Notes: generated from the letters alone by a model not told the origin. A DNA stretch of 64,000 bases from Veillonella parvula (GCF_036456085.1 NZ_CP138632.1:1965001-2029000); one strand, 5' to 3'; shown: positions 16,304 to 25,955, numbered from the stretch's first letter. Numbers and translations are program-made.

Positions 16304-17416
16304 TTAAATATATTGTCGTGGTACGCGCTCTGAGAATCCACAAAAGATTTCATAAGGAATTGTAGAAGCAAGGGCTGCAATTTCTAGAGCAGAAATGCTT
16401 TCATGACCTTGAGACCCTAGAAGTACCACCTTATCGCCAGGCTTTACCGTGATTGTATCTGGAACAGAAACCATGAATTGATCCATACAAATACGACCTA
16501 CTACGGGACAACGAGTGCCATGAATCAGTACGGTGCCCCGATTGGATAAACTACGAGGATAGCCATCCGCATAGCCTACAGGGATAGTAGCAATTGTCAT
16601 TGGCTCAGTTGTGATATAGGTAGATCCATATCCAATGCCTTCGCCAGCAGGGATATGTTGTACATGAACAACTTCACTATGGAAAGATAAAACGGGTTTT
16701 AAGCCCAATCGATTTGGCACATCAAGGGATGGCATGATACCGTATTGAATAATACCAGGACGAGCATCTGTGAATAGACTATCTTTGACAGATAAGAGCC
16801 CTGCACTATTGGCGAGGGAGAAACGGTAATCTGCTTCTGGACGGAATGCTCGTATTTCATCTACCATGCGATGAAATTTTTGCGTTTGGCTATGGGCGTG
16901 TGATTGATCCGCCGCATCAGCATTGCTCATGTGGGAGAAGAATCCGTCTATTTCCAAATTTTCGTAGGACTCAATGCGTTTGATAAACTCAATGGCATCC
17001 TCAGGCTTGATACCGATGCGATGCATGCCTGTATCAACGGCAACAGCAACGCGAATAATCATGTCGTGATTATCGGCTACTTTATTGAGTGATTCCAAGT
17101 CGGTAGATTCACAAACGGCAGGAATCGAATTAGTGTCTGCCACAAGTTCAAAGGATTGTGGCCTTGTGAGTCCTAATAGATAAATAGGTACCATAATACC
17201 TGCATTGCGAAGTGGTACGGATTCTTCTGGAATAGCAACGGCTAAGGATTCGTAACCTTCCTCCACGGCAATACGACCCATCATAACACTGCCGTGGCCG
17301 TAGCCATTGGCCTTGATGACAGCTGTAGACGTACTCCATTCAGGTAAACTATCTTTAATTTTACGCAAATTCTCGCGAACGAGACTTGTATTTATGGTCA
17401 AATAGGTAGGTCTCAT
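16304..17416 (-). CDS. alr: Alanine racemase
   Basis: PLP enzyme that interconverts L- and D-alanine for peptidoglycan, cytosolic. The 370 residues show the cofactor lysine in AVIKANGYGHG (Lys35), the RVAVAVDTGMHRIG motif, DGFFSHMSNAD, and the C-terminal-domain segment GIGYGSTYIT with the catalytic tyrosine. PVGYADGYPR and GRICMDQFMV are also present. ATG 17416 is chosen because GAGGAA lies just upstream; TTG 17428 would sit inside that site. Single gene, divergent from the dehydrogenase at 17716. Confidence 0.95.
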   Translation of the reverse strand: MRPTYLTINTSLVRENLRKIKDSLPEWSTSTAVIKANGYGHGSVMMGRIAVEEGYESLAVAIPEESVPLRNAGIMVPIYLLGLTRPQSFELVADTNSIPAVCESTDLESLNKVADNHDMIIRVAVAVDTGMHRIGIKPEDAIEFIKRIESYENLEIDGFFSHMSNADAADQSHAHSQTQKFHRMVDEIRAFRPEADYRFSLANSAGLLSVKDSLFTDARPGIIQYGIMPSLDVPNRLGLKPVLSFHSEVVHVQHIPAGEGIGYGSTYITTEPMTIATIPVGYADGYPRSLSNRGTVLIHGTRCPVVGRICMDQFMVSVPDTITVKPGDKVVLLGSQGHESISALEIAALASTIPYEIFCGFSERVPRQYI

Positions 17417-17556
17417 TGTATTCCTCAATTCTATATAACATTACTTTTATTTTATAACTTTTGGGGAATTACACAATACTTTTGTGAAAGTTATATACAG
17501 AAAAATGAGTTTTACTTTGAATTTTATAGGATTTATACATATATTATATACAATAA

Positions 17557-17619
17557 TTGTGAAAGTATACTAATTAGTTGTGAAAGTATATTAATTGGTA
17601 TAGGTAGTTGATATATAAT
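17557..17619 (+). promoter_or_regulatory. Tandem 19-bp repeats and promoter of the 2-hydroxyacid dehydrogenase
   Basis: TTGTGAAAGTATACTAATT (17557-17575) is repeated as TTGTGAAAGTATATTAATT (17578-17596), 21 bp apart. The second copy overlaps a TTAATT -35, 17 bp before TATAAT (17614-17619). Another TGTGAAAGT lies at 17483. The spacing of two helical turns suggests an activator site. Confidence 0.45.
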
Positions 17620-17715
17620 AGAAGTTATTTTAGTATAAATTTATATAAATAATAGTATAATTTATATAGAAGTAGTATTACATATATTTAAAGCTATTCA
17701 ATTTAGGAGGTTCTC

Positions 17716-18666
17716 ATGAGCGAACGTGTAGTAGTGGTAAATGCAGGCAAAATGAATTATGACCATGCATTGGATTTCTCCATATTATCTAATGATGTGC
17801 AGGTCTACGAAGATAGTACGAATGCTGAGCTTATTGAACGGATTCAAGGTGCTCGTGTTGTGGTTACAAAAGAATTGCCTGTAAGTGCCGATCTGCTTTC
17901 ACAATTTCCTGATACTGTAGAGCTTATCGTAGAAGCAGGTACTGGCTATAATAATATTGACCTTGACGCAGCAAAGAAAAAGGGCATTACTGTGTGCAAT
18001 ATTCCTGCGTATAGCACAGAGCGTGTAGCACATACGGTGATCATGATGATTCTCAATTTTGCATCCACCATGCAGCAACAAATTGGTATGCTTGTTAAAG
18101 GTGATCGCAGTAATTTCACGAAATACCTTCAAGTGAGCCATACAGAAGTGAATGGTAAAACCTTAGGTGTTGTCGGAGCTGGTCACATCGGTATGGAAGT
18201 TATCAAAGTTGCAAAAGCGCTAGGCATGAACATCTTAGTGCATACACGTACACCAAAGGCTGATGGTGATGGCATTCGTTATGTGAGCCTTGATGAACTG
18301 CTAGAAAATAGTGACTATATTTCCTTACATTGCCCACTAAATGACCAAACTAAACATCTTATTAATAAAGAAACAATCAGTAAGATGAAGTCTAATGCAG
18401 TCATTGTGAATACTGGTCGTGGACCTCTCATTAATGAAGCAGACCTTTGTGAAGCATTAGCAGCTAAACGTATCGCTGGAGCAGGTCTCGATGTACAAGA
18501 GGTAGAACCACCAGCTGAGGATAGTCCTCTCTATTCACTGGATAATGTTATCATTACTCCGCACATGGGTTGGAAAGGCCTTGAAACACGTCAACGCTTG
18601 GTAGGCATTATTCGAGATAATGTACAAGCCTTCTTTAAGGGGGAACCAATCAATGTTGTATCTTGA
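17716..18666 (+). CDS. D-isomer-specific 2-hydroxyacid dehydrogenase
   Basis: NAD(P)-dependent cytosolic oxidoreductase of 316 residues, the size of glycerate or phosphoglycerate dehydrogenase catalytic units. It has the VEAGTGYNNIDLDAAKKKGI substrate segment, the Rossmann motif VVGAGHIGMEV, the TGRGPLINEADL segment, the catalytic acid in VEPPAEDSPL, and the histidine in ITPHMGWKG. There is no ACT domain, so it is not a regulated SerA. The substrate (hydroxypyruvate, glyoxylate or 2-ketoacid) cannot be told. TTTAGGAGG precedes ATG 17716. An unusual repeat array lies in its promoter. Confidence 0.85.
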   Translation: MSERVVVVNAGKMNYDHALDFSILSNDVQVYEDSTNAELIERIQGARVVVTKELPVSADLLSQFPDTVELIVEAGTGYNNIDLDAAKKKGITVCNIPAYSTERVAHTVIMMILNFASTMQQQIGMLVKGDRSNFTKYLQVSHTEVNGKTLGVVGAGHIGMEVIKVAKALGMNILVHTRTPKADGDGIRYVSLDELLENSDYISLHCPLNDQTKHLINKETISKMKSNAVIVNTGRGPLINEADLCEALAAKRIAGAGLDVQEVEPPAEDSPLYSLDNVIITPHMGWKGLETRQRLVGIIRDNVQAFFKGEPINVVS

Positions 18667-18680
18667 TAAATTTTAAATAA

Positions 18681-19244
18681 TTATATAATAGGTTCTATAA
18701 CGGCATGGAAGTAATTGTCTAATTCTGTAGGCGATTCTTTCATGCCGTTTTTTGCCCACCATAACACCATTTCCACAAAGCTACCTGAAATATGATTAAT
18801 AATAAAGTCATCCGGTAGATTTGTATTTGCTTTACGGTCTTGGTTGATAAAATATCCTTGTACCAACTCATTTAGATGATCCCTGAAATAGCGCAAAAAG
18901 ATTTCGTTATTATCACTAGCTAGTAGCTCCAGGATTTTATTTTCATTTTGCTGTAAATGTTGTAATAAATGACCAAATACTGAGACTGGATAAATACTTT
19001 GTTGATACAGCCCATGAGCATGAGGTAAATGATTAATACTATCTTTTATATGTAAAAATAAGTCTTCGCAGAGTGCTTCTAGTAATGCTTCTTTTGTGTC
19101 GAAATGAGCATAAAAGGTTGTGCGGCCAATGTCTGCGGCACTAATGATTTCCTGAACGGTGATTTTGTCATACGCCTTATTAGATAATAATTTGTTAAAA
19201 GCTATAAATATGGCTTTACGAGTTTTTTTCTGCCTACGATCCAT
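18681..19244 (-). CDS. TetR/AcrR-family regulator of the adjacent metal ATPase
   Basis: A 187-residue one-component repressor. The N-terminal helix-turn-helix (ITVQEIISAADIGRTTFYAHFDTKEALLEALC, residues about 34-65) is classic TetR; the C-terminal ligand domain is unassigned. ATG 19244 follows AGGAGTT with proper spacing. It is divergent from the P-type ATPase at 19445, and two GAACA/TGTTC palindromes lie between them, so it probably controls both. The ligand may be a metal or another cue. Confidence 0.85.
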   Translation of the reverse strand: MDRRQKKTRKAIFIAFNKLLSNKAYDKITVQEIISAADIGRTTFYAHFDTKEALLEALCEDLFLHIKDSINHLPHAHGLYQQSIYPVSVFGHLLQHLQQNENKILELLASDNNEIFLRYFRDHLNELVQGYFINQDRKANTNLPDDFIINHISGSFVEMVLWWAKNGMKESPTELDNYFHAVIEPII

Positions 19245-19280
19245 ATTAACTCCTGTCATTCTTTTAGTACAGAATAGCGT

Positions 19281-19302
19281 ATATGTTCCGTAATGAACAT
19301 AT
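19281..19302. promoter_or_regulatory. TetR operator palindrome
   Basis: ATATGTTC and GAACATAT are perfect arms around CGTAAT, lying 37 bp upstream of the tetR start. This is the best operator candidate in the divergent region. Confidence 0.65.
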
Positions 19303-19317
19303 GAGATGTTTTATATA

Positions 19318-19364
19318 TTGTATTAAAACCATAGGTTGATACAATTAAAGTGAACAAGGTGTTC
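19318..19364 (+). promoter_or_regulatory. Candidate ATPase promoter with second half-operator
   Basis: TTGTAT (19318-19323) and TACAAT (19340-19345) are 16 bp apart. GAACA...TGTTC (19352-19364) sits just downstream where a bound repressor would block RNA polymerase. Confidence 0.4.
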
Positions 19365-19444
19365 GCTATCGTAATTATTGTACTGTAAGTGTAGTCATAA
19401 TTCAATTCATATTGGTAGTGAAAGTGTGATAAGGGGATTGTTGT

Positions 19445-21340
19445 ATGGTACATCGAATACATGATATATTATCTGGTTTATATATGACGATTTTAGCGGG
19501 GCTATTTTTACTGCTTGATGGGATTCCGCATTTGATAGAAGAGTTTTGTGGACAGAGACCATTTCAAAATATATTCCCTTTTGAACCTTCCTGGATTACC
19601 GTTATTATTTGTGGTTTTCCTCTTGTATATTTGTCTATACGAAGGATTGTATATAATAAGGGGATTAGTAAAATCTCGTCAGCTTTATTGATTTCTATGG
19701 CTATGTTTGCGGCCATTGCTATTGGAGATATATTTGCGGCTGGTGAGGTTGCCTTTATTATGGCTTTAGGCGCTCTCCTTGAAGAAGCAACTACGGAGCG
19801 AGCAAAAAAGGGATTAAAAAAGTTAATTTCATTAGCACCTGTTAAGGGTCGTAAAATACAAGATAACAAAGAAATGATGGTTTCTGTAGAGTCTATACAA
19901 AGTGGTGATTATTTACGAATCCTTCCGGGCGAAACAATCCCTGTAGATGGACGCATTATTAATGGTGAAACAACGGTAGATCAATCCATTATGACAGGAG
20001 AGTCTATACCTGTTGATAAAACAATTGATGATGATGTATTTAGCGGAACGATTAACTGTTTTGGTGCCATAGATATTATAGCTACTAAAGTGGGCGAAGA
20101 TAGTTCTATTCAAAAAATGATTCAACTTATTAAAAATGCGGAACAGAAACAGGCTCCGATTCAGCGTATAGCTGATATTGTTGCTAGTCGATTGGTTCCC
20201 ATTGCATTGTTGATTGCTTGCATAGGCTATCTAGTAACTGGAAATATCATCGTCGGTGTTACTGTGTTGGTAGTGTTTTGTCCTTGTGCATTGGTGCTTG
20301 CTACACCTACTGCGGTTATGGCCGCTATTGGTCAAGCTACTAAACATGGCGTTATTATTAAATCTGGTGAAATTCTTGAAACTATGGGAAAAGTAGATAC
20401 TATGGCATTTGATAAAACCGGTACTTTAACACGTGGCCAGTTAGCAGTTCAATCTATTTTAGCCGTTGATACAGATTATAGTGAGACCGATATTCTTCAA
20501 TTAGCTGCATCTGCAGAGGCTAAGAGCGAGCATCCTATTGGCAAGGCTATCGTTTCTCATGCCATAGGGCAAGATTTAGAAATACTTGATACTACTTCAT
20601 TTACGATGTCTGTAGGTAAAGGGATTATAGCCGTAATAAAAGGTCGGGAATTATATTGTGGAAATGAACGATTTCTTGAAGAGCATAATATTATTGTATG
20701 TGATTCTATTCAAAAAGCCATTAATGTATATCGAAGTGAAGGAAAGGTATCTGTCATTATTGCAGATAAAGAGCATATTATAGGTATCATTACATTATCT
20801 GATACAATGCGAAATGATGCGATAAATATGATATCTGCTATCTCAAGCTTAGATATGACAACAGTATTACTTACTGGTGATAGTAAAGCAGCCGCTACAT
20901 ATATTGGAAAGAAATCTGGTGTTTCCGAAATACATGCGGAGCTTTTACCAGGAGAAAAAGTAAGTATTATTGAAGCATTGCAAGGGAAACATCACAAGGT
21001 TTGTATGGTTGGCGATGGAATTAACGATGCTCCGGCTATGAAGACTGCTGATGTGAGTATTGCAATGGGGACTATTGGTAGTGATATTGCCATAGAAACA
21101 GCAGACATTGCTTTGATGAGTGATGACCTTAGTAAAATTCCTTATATTAAACGATTATCAGATGCTACGATTAAAACTATAAAATTTAGTATTGCTTTAT
21201 CAATGGTCATTAATTGTATCGCTATTATTCTCTCATTGCTTGAGGTTTTGACGCCTACTACAGGTGCATTAGTGCATAATGTGGGATCTTGTTTAGTGGT
21301 CCTCATCGCTGCCCGTTTGTATGATAGAAAGTTTATTTAA
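19445..21340 (+). CDS. Heavy-metal P1B-type ATPase without N-terminal metal-binding domain
   Basis: Inner-membrane metal-efflux ATPase of 631 residues. Actuator motif TGES (184-187), transmembrane metal site CPC (279-281) in VVFCPCALVLATPT, phosphorylated aspartate in DKTGT (Asp323), SEHPIGKAI, and GDGINDAPA are all present. It begins directly with hydrophobic helices, with no HMA domain or His-rich leader. CPC is shared by Cu, Ag, Zn and Cd pumps, so the metal is uncertain. AAGGGG precedes ATG 19445. Divergent TetR gene and palindromes indicate repression. Confidence 0.9.
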   Translation: MVHRIHDILSGLYMTILAGLFLLLDGIPHLIEEFCGQRPFQNIFPFEPSWITVIICGFPLVYLSIRRIVYNKGISKISSALLISMAMFAAIAIGDIFAAGEVAFIMALGALLEEATTERAKKGLKKLISLAPVKGRKIQDNKEMMVSVESIQSGDYLRILPGETIPVDGRIINGETTVDQSIMTGESIPVDKTIDDDVFSGTINCFGAIDIIATKVGEDSSIQKMIQLIKNAEQKQAPIQRIADIVASRLVPIALLIACIGYLVTGNIIVGVTVLVVFCPCALVLATPTAVMAAIGQATKHGVIIKSGEILETMGKVDTMAFDKTGTLTRGQLAVQSILAVDTDYSETDILQLAASAEAKSEHPIGKAIVSHAIGQDLEILDTTSFTMSVGKGIIAVIKGRELYCGNERFLEEHNIIVCDSIQKAINVYRSEGKVSVIIADKEHIIGIITLSDTMRNDAINMISAISSLDMTTVLLTGDSKAAATYIGKKSGVSEIHAELLPGEKVSIIEALQGKHHKVCMVGDGINDAPAMKTADVSIAMGTIGSDIAIETADIALMSDDLSKIPYIKRLSDATIKTIKFSIALSMVINCIAIILSLLEVLTPTTGALVHNVGSCLVVLIAARLYDRKFI

Positions 21341-21348
21341 ATGCAATA

Positions 21349-21380
21349 AGAGCCGTCCCCGGTTGTATGGGGGCGGCTCT
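21349..21380. terminator. Hairpin between the ATPase gene and pflA
   Basis: AGAGCCG plus TCCCC pairs with GGGGGCGGCTCT. The stem is strong but the T run is poor on both strands; it probably separates the converging transcripts. Confidence 0.55.
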
Positions 21381-21459
21381 ATTGATTAGGGCTATCATAG
21401 ATCAAGTCTTGGTATATATATTTATATATATCAAGGGAGGTAGTTATCCTCAAACTTGA

Positions 21460-22236
21460 TTATGATTGATGTTGTGTTTTGATGGGACTCCACCAATGGC
21501 GTCTATAGGCCTTGATGCCTTCCACCACGGTTCTTGTCGCTTTAGCTGCAATATCTTTCGTTGCAGCCGGGATGCCCTCTAGGCGATAGGGAATACCTAA
21601 CTCCTTATATTTAGCAATACCCATAACGTGATAAGGTAAGCAATCAACGGCTTGTAAATTTTTCAGAGATCCTAGAAAAAAGCCTAGACGATAGTGACGA
21701 TCGGCATTATCTGTAATCGTAGGGACTACTACGTGACGAACCCAAATCGGAACTTCCACGTCTGCCGTCAATCGAGCAAACCCGAGAATGGGCTCTAACG
21801 GTTTACCCGTTAACCATAAATGCTTGGCTGGATCGATTTCCTTAATGTCTAGGATGACGAGACTAGTTACACTGAGTAATTTACGGTATGCCACCTCTTG
21901 GTGGGGGTCAAAACAAATTCCACTTGTATCTAAACAGGTATGGACGTTTCTTTCACGGAAATATGTGAAAAGCTCAATAACAAAGTCGATTTGCATAAGA
22001 GCTTCCCCACCTGTGACGGTGATACCACCATTAGTATAAAATTGGCGGTTACGTTCGTACTGGTCCCATAATTCCTTTACGGTCATGAATTTAGCATTAT
22101 CGCTAGTTTCATCCCATGTATCAGGATTATGGCAATAAGCACAGCGCATGGGGCATCCTTGAAGAAATACCACCATGCGCATGCCTGGACCATCAACCGT
22201 ACCCATCGTTTCAACCGAATGAATACGTCCAGTCAT
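21460..22236 (-). CDS. pflA: Pyruvate formate-lyase activating enzyme
   Basis: Radical-SAM enzyme that abstracts a hydrogen from the glycine of pyruvate formate-lyase. The 258 residues carry the cluster motif CPMRCAYC (Cys28, 32, 35), DGPGMRMVVFLQGC before it, and TVTGGEALMQ in the SAM-binding region. It is last in the operon pflB, glycyl-radical subunit, pflA, 12 bp after the small gene. GAGGTTTCCT precedes its start. In this operon it must act on a radical domain that is a separate polypeptide. Confidence 0.95.
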   Translation of the reverse strand: MTGRIHSVETMGTVDGPGMRMVVFLQGCPMRCAYCHNPDTWDETSDNAKFMTVKELWDQYERNRQFYTNGGITVTGGEALMQIDFVIELFTYFRERNVHTCLDTSGICFDPHQEVAYRKLLSVTSLVILDIKEIDPAKHLWLTGKPLEPILGFARLTADVEVPIWVRHVVVPTITDNADRHYRLGFFLGSLKNLQAVDCLPYHVMGIAKYKELGIPYRLEGIPAATKDIAAKATRTVVEGIKAYRRHWWSPIKTQHQS

Positions 22237-22248
22237 AGGAAACCTCGA

Positions 22249-22485
22249 TTAGATACGTTGATGGAATGTACGGGAAATAACTTCATCCTGTTGTTGTTTT
22301 GTCAATTTGTTGAAGTGCACCGCATAACCGGATACACGAATCGTCAATTGAGGGTACAATTCAGGATGTTTTTGAGCGTCTAACAATGTTTCACGAGTAA
22401 ACACGTTAACGTTCAAATGATGGCCGCCTTTTTGGGAATAACCATCCAATAACTCTACCAAGTTATCAACTTGTTGGTTGCTCAT
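22249..22485 (-). CDS. Stand-alone glycyl-radical domain of pyruvate formate-lyase (GrcA/YfiD-like)
   Basis: A 78-residue protein equal to the C-terminal end of a normal PFL. It has [31 protein letters not shown], then [12 protein letters not shown] with the radical glycine Gly53 and the closing helix [15 protein letters not shown]. The first ~14 residues match the lead-in that E. coli PFL has before this domain. A strong AAAGGAGG precedes its own ATG, so it is a designed cistron. The large PFL gene upstream lacks this domain, so this protein is probably an obligate second subunit and not a GrcA spare part. Confidence 0.9.
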   Translation of the reverse strand: MSNQQVDNLVELLDGYSQKGGHHLNVNVFTRETLLDAQKHPELYPQLTIRVSGYAVHFNKLTKQQQDEVISRTFHQRI

Positions 22486-22519
22486 GGGTATAACCTCCTT
22501 TCAACCAAGACTAACACTC

Positions 22520-22549
22520 GTATCGGTGCCGGTGAAAGCAATCCGATAC
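22520..22549 (-). promoter_or_regulatory. Hairpin between pflB and the radical-domain gene
   Basis: GTATCGG (22520-22526) and CCGATAC (22543-22549) are perfectly complementary in the 75-bp spacer. It could set the stability or ratio of the two cistrons. Confidence 0.45.
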
Positions 22550-22560
22550 TGTGGAAGATT

Positions 22561-24678
22561 TTATTTATCTTCCTCTATAGTAACATTTGGTTCACTGCAT
22601 GCGAAGTTTGTATTGCTGTTAGGCAATTGAGAAGGGTCTAACTCAATATCAAAATCGCTGACGGAAACAAATGTTTCACCAGATTTACCTAATGCGTCCG
22701 GAATGATAGAGAAGGTATTAGAAATACCATCGGAGCAATCACGCCATGGCATTTTAGCTACAGATGCCAACGAGGATACAGCACCGTGAGAATCACGACC
22801 GTGCATTGGGTTCGCGCCAGGAGCGAAAGCTTCGCCAGCTTTACGGCCGTCTGGAGTAGAACCTGTAGCAGTACCATATACTACGTTGGAAGTAATTGTT
22901 AACAAGCTCATAGTAGGAACGGATTGACGATATGTAGGATGTTTACGAATCTTGTTCATAAATGTGGAAACAACCTTTGCTGCCAAGCTATCTACACGGT
23001 CATCATCGTTACCATATTTAGGGAAGTCACCTTCGATTTCGAAATCAACAGCGATGCCATTTTCGTCACGGATAGGTTTTACCTTAGCATATTTAATAGC
23101 GGATAAGGAGTCTGCTACTACGGATAAACCAGCGATACCAGTTGCAAACCAACGAGTTACCTTGCGGTCATGCAATGCCATTTCTAGTTTTTCATAAGCA
23201 TATTTATCGTGCATGTAGTGAATGATGTTCAATGCATTTACATATACGCCTGCCAACCATTCCATCATGTCGTCGAATTTTTCCCATACTTCGTCAAATT
23301 CTAAGTATTCGGAAGTGATAGGGCGGTACTTAGGACCAATTTGTTTCTTCAACTTTTCGTCAACGCCACCGTTGATAGCGTAAAGCAAGCATTTAGCCAA
23401 GTTGGAACGAGCACCAAAGAATTGCATTTCTTTACCGATACGCATTGGGGATACGCAACATGCGATGGCGTAGTCATCACCAGAGTTAGGACGCATTAAT
23501 TCGTCATTTTCGTATTGAATGGAAGATGTTTCAATGGATAATTTCGCACAGAAACGGCGGAAGCCGATCGGCATGCGAGGGGACCACAATACAGTGAGGT
23601 TTGGTTCTGGAGCAGGACCAAGGTTGGTCAATGTATGTAGGTAACGGAAGGACATCTTGGAAACCAATGTACGGCCGTCAGTACCCATACCACCGATGGA
23701 TTCAGTGGTCCAAACAGGGTCACCTGTGAACAAATTGTTGTATTCATGGATACGTGCGAAGCGAACCATGCGCAATTTCATAATGAAATGGTCTACGAAT
23801 TCTTGGATTTGTTCCTCTGTGTATGTGCCATTGCGAAGGTCTCGTTCCGCATAGATATCGAGGAATGTGGAGTTACGACCAATGGACATAGCAGCACCGT
23901 TTTGCTCTTTAATAGCACCAAGATAGCCGAAGTAAATCCATTGCATAGCTTCACGAACATCCTTAGCTGGTTTGGAAATATCATAGCCATAGGACGCTGC
24001 CATCTCTTTCAATTCTTTCAAAGAGCGGATTTGATCTTGTATTTCCTCACGGTCGCGAATGACATCTTCTAGCATGTCACCCATTGTAATGCTAAATTGT
24101 TCTTTTTTATCTTCAATGAGATAATCAACACCGTAAAGCGCGATACGACGATAGTCACCGATAATACGACCACGGCTATACGCATCTGGTAAACCAGTTA
24201 CAATGTGAGCTGTACGTGCAGCTCGCATTTCTGGAGTATATACATCAAATACTCCGTCATTGTGAGTTTTGCGATGTTTCTTGAAGAAGTCCTCTGTTTG
24301 CGGATCCATTTTGAAGCCGTATTCTTCAATAGCGGATTTTGCTGTACGCAAGCCACCATATGGGAACATAGCGCGTTTTAAAGGTTTGTCAGTTTGCAAA
24401 CCAACGATTGTTTCAAGTTCTTTGTCGATATATCCTGGCGCATGGGCAGTAATGTGTGTGGCCACGGAAGTATCAGCATCGAGCATGCCGCCTTTTTCAC
24501 GTTCTTCTTCATAAAGCTTCATTACTTGTTCCCACAATTTTGTTGTTCGTTCTGTAGGACCAGCAAGGAAGGAATCGTCCCCTTCATAGGGGATATAGTT
24601 TCTTTGAATAAAGTCGCGTACATCAACGGCTTTATCCCACACACCTGTGTTAAAATCTTTCCATGCAGTATGTTGCAT
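22561..24678 (-). CDS. pflB: Pyruvate formate-lyase catalytic subunit lacking the glycyl-radical domain
   Basis: Converts pyruvate and CoA to acetyl-CoA and formate. The 705 residues (from ATG 24678, after GGAGGTGCAAA) include the active-site pair Cys407-Cys408 in [31 protein letters not shown], and [23 protein letters not shown] full PFL has about 750-760 residues and ends in RVSGYAV. Here the protein stops after [15 protein letters not shown] with an acidic tail ending EEDK, and the radical domain is the next gene. The other landmarks named are intact, so this looks like a split enzyme and not a dead one. The ORF could extend upstream, but without a ribosome site. Confidence 0.9.
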   Translation of the reverse strand: MQHTAWKDFNTGVWDKAVDVRDFIQRNYIPYEGDDSFLAGPTERTTKLWEQVMKLYEEEREKGGMLDADTSVATHITAHAPGYIDKELETIVGLQTDKPLKRAMFPYGGLRTAKSAIEEYGFKMDPQTEDFFKKHRKTHNDGVFDVYTPEMRAARTAHIVTGLPDAYSRGRIIGDYRRIALYGVDYLIEDKKEQFSITMGDMLEDVIRDREEIQDQIRSLKELKEMAASYGYDISKPAKDVREAMQWIYFGYLGAIKEQNGAAMSIGRNSTFLDIYAERDLRNGTYTEEQIQEFVDHFIMKLRMVRFARIHEYNNLFTGDPVWTTESIGGMGTDGRTLVSKMSFRYLHTLTNLGPAPEPNLTVLWSPRMPIGFRRFCAKLSIETSSIQYENDELMRPNSGDDYAIACCVSPMRIGKEMQFFGARSNLAKCLLYAINGGVDEKLKKQIGPKYRPITSEYLEFDEVWEKFDDMMEWLAGVYVNALNIIHYMHDKYAYEKLEMALHDRKVTRWFATGIAGLSVVADSLSAIKYAKVKPIRDENGIAVDFEIEGDFPKYGNDDDRVDSLAAKVVSTFMNKIRKHPTYRQSVPTMSLLTITSNVVYGTATGSTPDGRKAGEAFAPGANPMHGRDSHGAVSSLASVAKMPWRDCSDGISNTFSIIPDALGKSGETFVSVSDFDIELDPSQLPNSNTNFACSEPNVTIEEDK

Positions 24679-24744
24679 TTTGCACCTCCATAAAAGGATA
24701 TAACTATAGATTTCTATGCCTATAGTGTACAATGTTTGTAGCAA

Positions 24745-25074
24745 TTCTACAATGAATAGATGATATAGATTTTCAATACATACTATGCGATTTTGTGAAG
24801 TATCTCATAAATTTCCATAAGCTAAATTGTTTAAATACACCAGTATATATAGGCTTATATGGGATTTTGCTTTTTGCAATTTCATTTAATGTATATATAA
24901 TAATATGAAATTGCATATCAATATTAATAAAGGAAATAAAAATTTTATTAAAGAGGATGAAGGCGGATTATTCAATAGTATGATTGGATAGTTTATATTT
25001 GTGTACTGTTCGGAGGTCGTTTATATCTTGTACAGAATCAGCCTGTAAGTCTTTATAAATGCACGCATATTGGA
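24745..25074. other. 330-bp intergenic region with inverted repeat and short remnant ORF
   Basis: TGCAATTTCAT (24875-24885) and ATGAAATTGCA (24904-24914) form a perfect 11-bp inverted repeat. An open frame of 28 codons starts in the right arm (ATG 24904) and ends at 24990; it has no recognisable product. The region looks like a scar from loss of the 5' end of the following regulator gene. Confidence 0.4.
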
Positions 25075-25827
25075 ATGCCGGATATTTCAAATTTAAAGGC
25101 CCTTTCAGCTGTATTCAATGTCTCTGTGGATGAATTGCTTTCAGAAGAAGCGGTTAAACCTCGATATCCTTATGAAAGTATCGTAGAATACGATATCGAT
25201 GAGATAAAACATTTCGACATTAAACTGGGTTCTGTTAATCACGTAAAAATGAGAGCTGGAGAGGGTGAGAAGATAAAGGTTCAACTGGTCAGTGATACTA
25301 TTGAAAATTTGACGGAACTGGTGAAAGTAAAAATCGATGATATCAAAAGGCGTATCGATGTGGATGTAAATCGTTCCAAATCCTTATCTGAAAAGCTTGT
25401 AAAAGAACATTTGTCGATTTTTATAAATTTGCCTGAAAAATATATGGGAGATACGGAGCTAGCGACCCATTGTGAAAAACTGGAGCTATTTGATATTGAT
25501 AGTGAAAAGTTTGAGCTAGACGGAGCGGCTAAAGAAATTTATATTGCCGGCGGTAACAGTCATATAGAGCTGGATAACAACTCTCCAATGGAGATATATG
25601 TAACGGATTATACGGGGCGAATTGATGTGAATCAGATATCGGCGAAATCTCGTCTGTATGTCTCTCACGAGTATGCTTTCAAAGCGGTGAAAAAAGGTAT
25701 TCGCACTAAATTGCTCTTTGAAGAAGGTGGACATCTTGTAGACGATTTTTCTGTGTCTGAATCAGAAAATCAAATTGAAATTAATGGAATCAATAGTGAA
25801 CTTACAATAGTCAAGTTAAGTGAATAG
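25075..25827 (+). pseudogene. 5'-truncated XRE regulator fused to a DUF4097-like adhesin domain
   Basis: The frame begins with MPDISNLKALSAVFNVSVDELLSEE, which is the second half of a typical XRE helix-turn-helix domain. The first half (recognition helix, SRQAVSKWE-type motif) is missing, and upstream codons in this frame do not encode it. The remaining ~215 residues form repetitive beta-strand sequence rich in Asp, Glu and Ile, like DUF4097-type beta-helix domains. There is no ribosome site before 25075. Lost DNA-binding function is likely; expression is doubtful. A decayed pflB piece lies immediately downstream. Confidence 0.6.
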
Positions 25828-25857
25828 TTGTATTAACTACATAGACATATCTGCTAC

Positions 25858-25955
25858 ATAGTTTTCATAAAGCGTTATTACTTTTTCTAACGACTTTGTT
25901 ACACATTTTGCAGGACCAATAAGGAAGAAATCGTTTCCTTCATAGGAGTAAAAAG
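25858..25955 (-). pseudogene. Decayed fragment of pflB
   Basis: The + strand text CATAAAGCGTTATTACTT and then GCAGGACCAATAAGGAAG align with 24508-24600 of pflB (CATAAAGCTTCATTACTT and GTAGGACCAGCAAGGAAG), followed by similar CCTTCATAGG. About 95 bp matches with many substitutions and no open frame is kept. It represents an old partial duplication or a remnant of a second PFL locus. Confidence 0.65.

Noticed and set aside
15913-16380. 155-codon open frame opposite the CA-rich tract (Cys/Val-rich)
   Set aside because: It arises from reading the CA repeats as TGT/GTG codons; it has no ribosome site and runs into the alr terminator.
22249-22485. GrcA-type repair protein beside an intact PFL
   Set aside because: The adjacent PFL lacks its own radical domain, so the small protein must be an essential partner and not a spare part.
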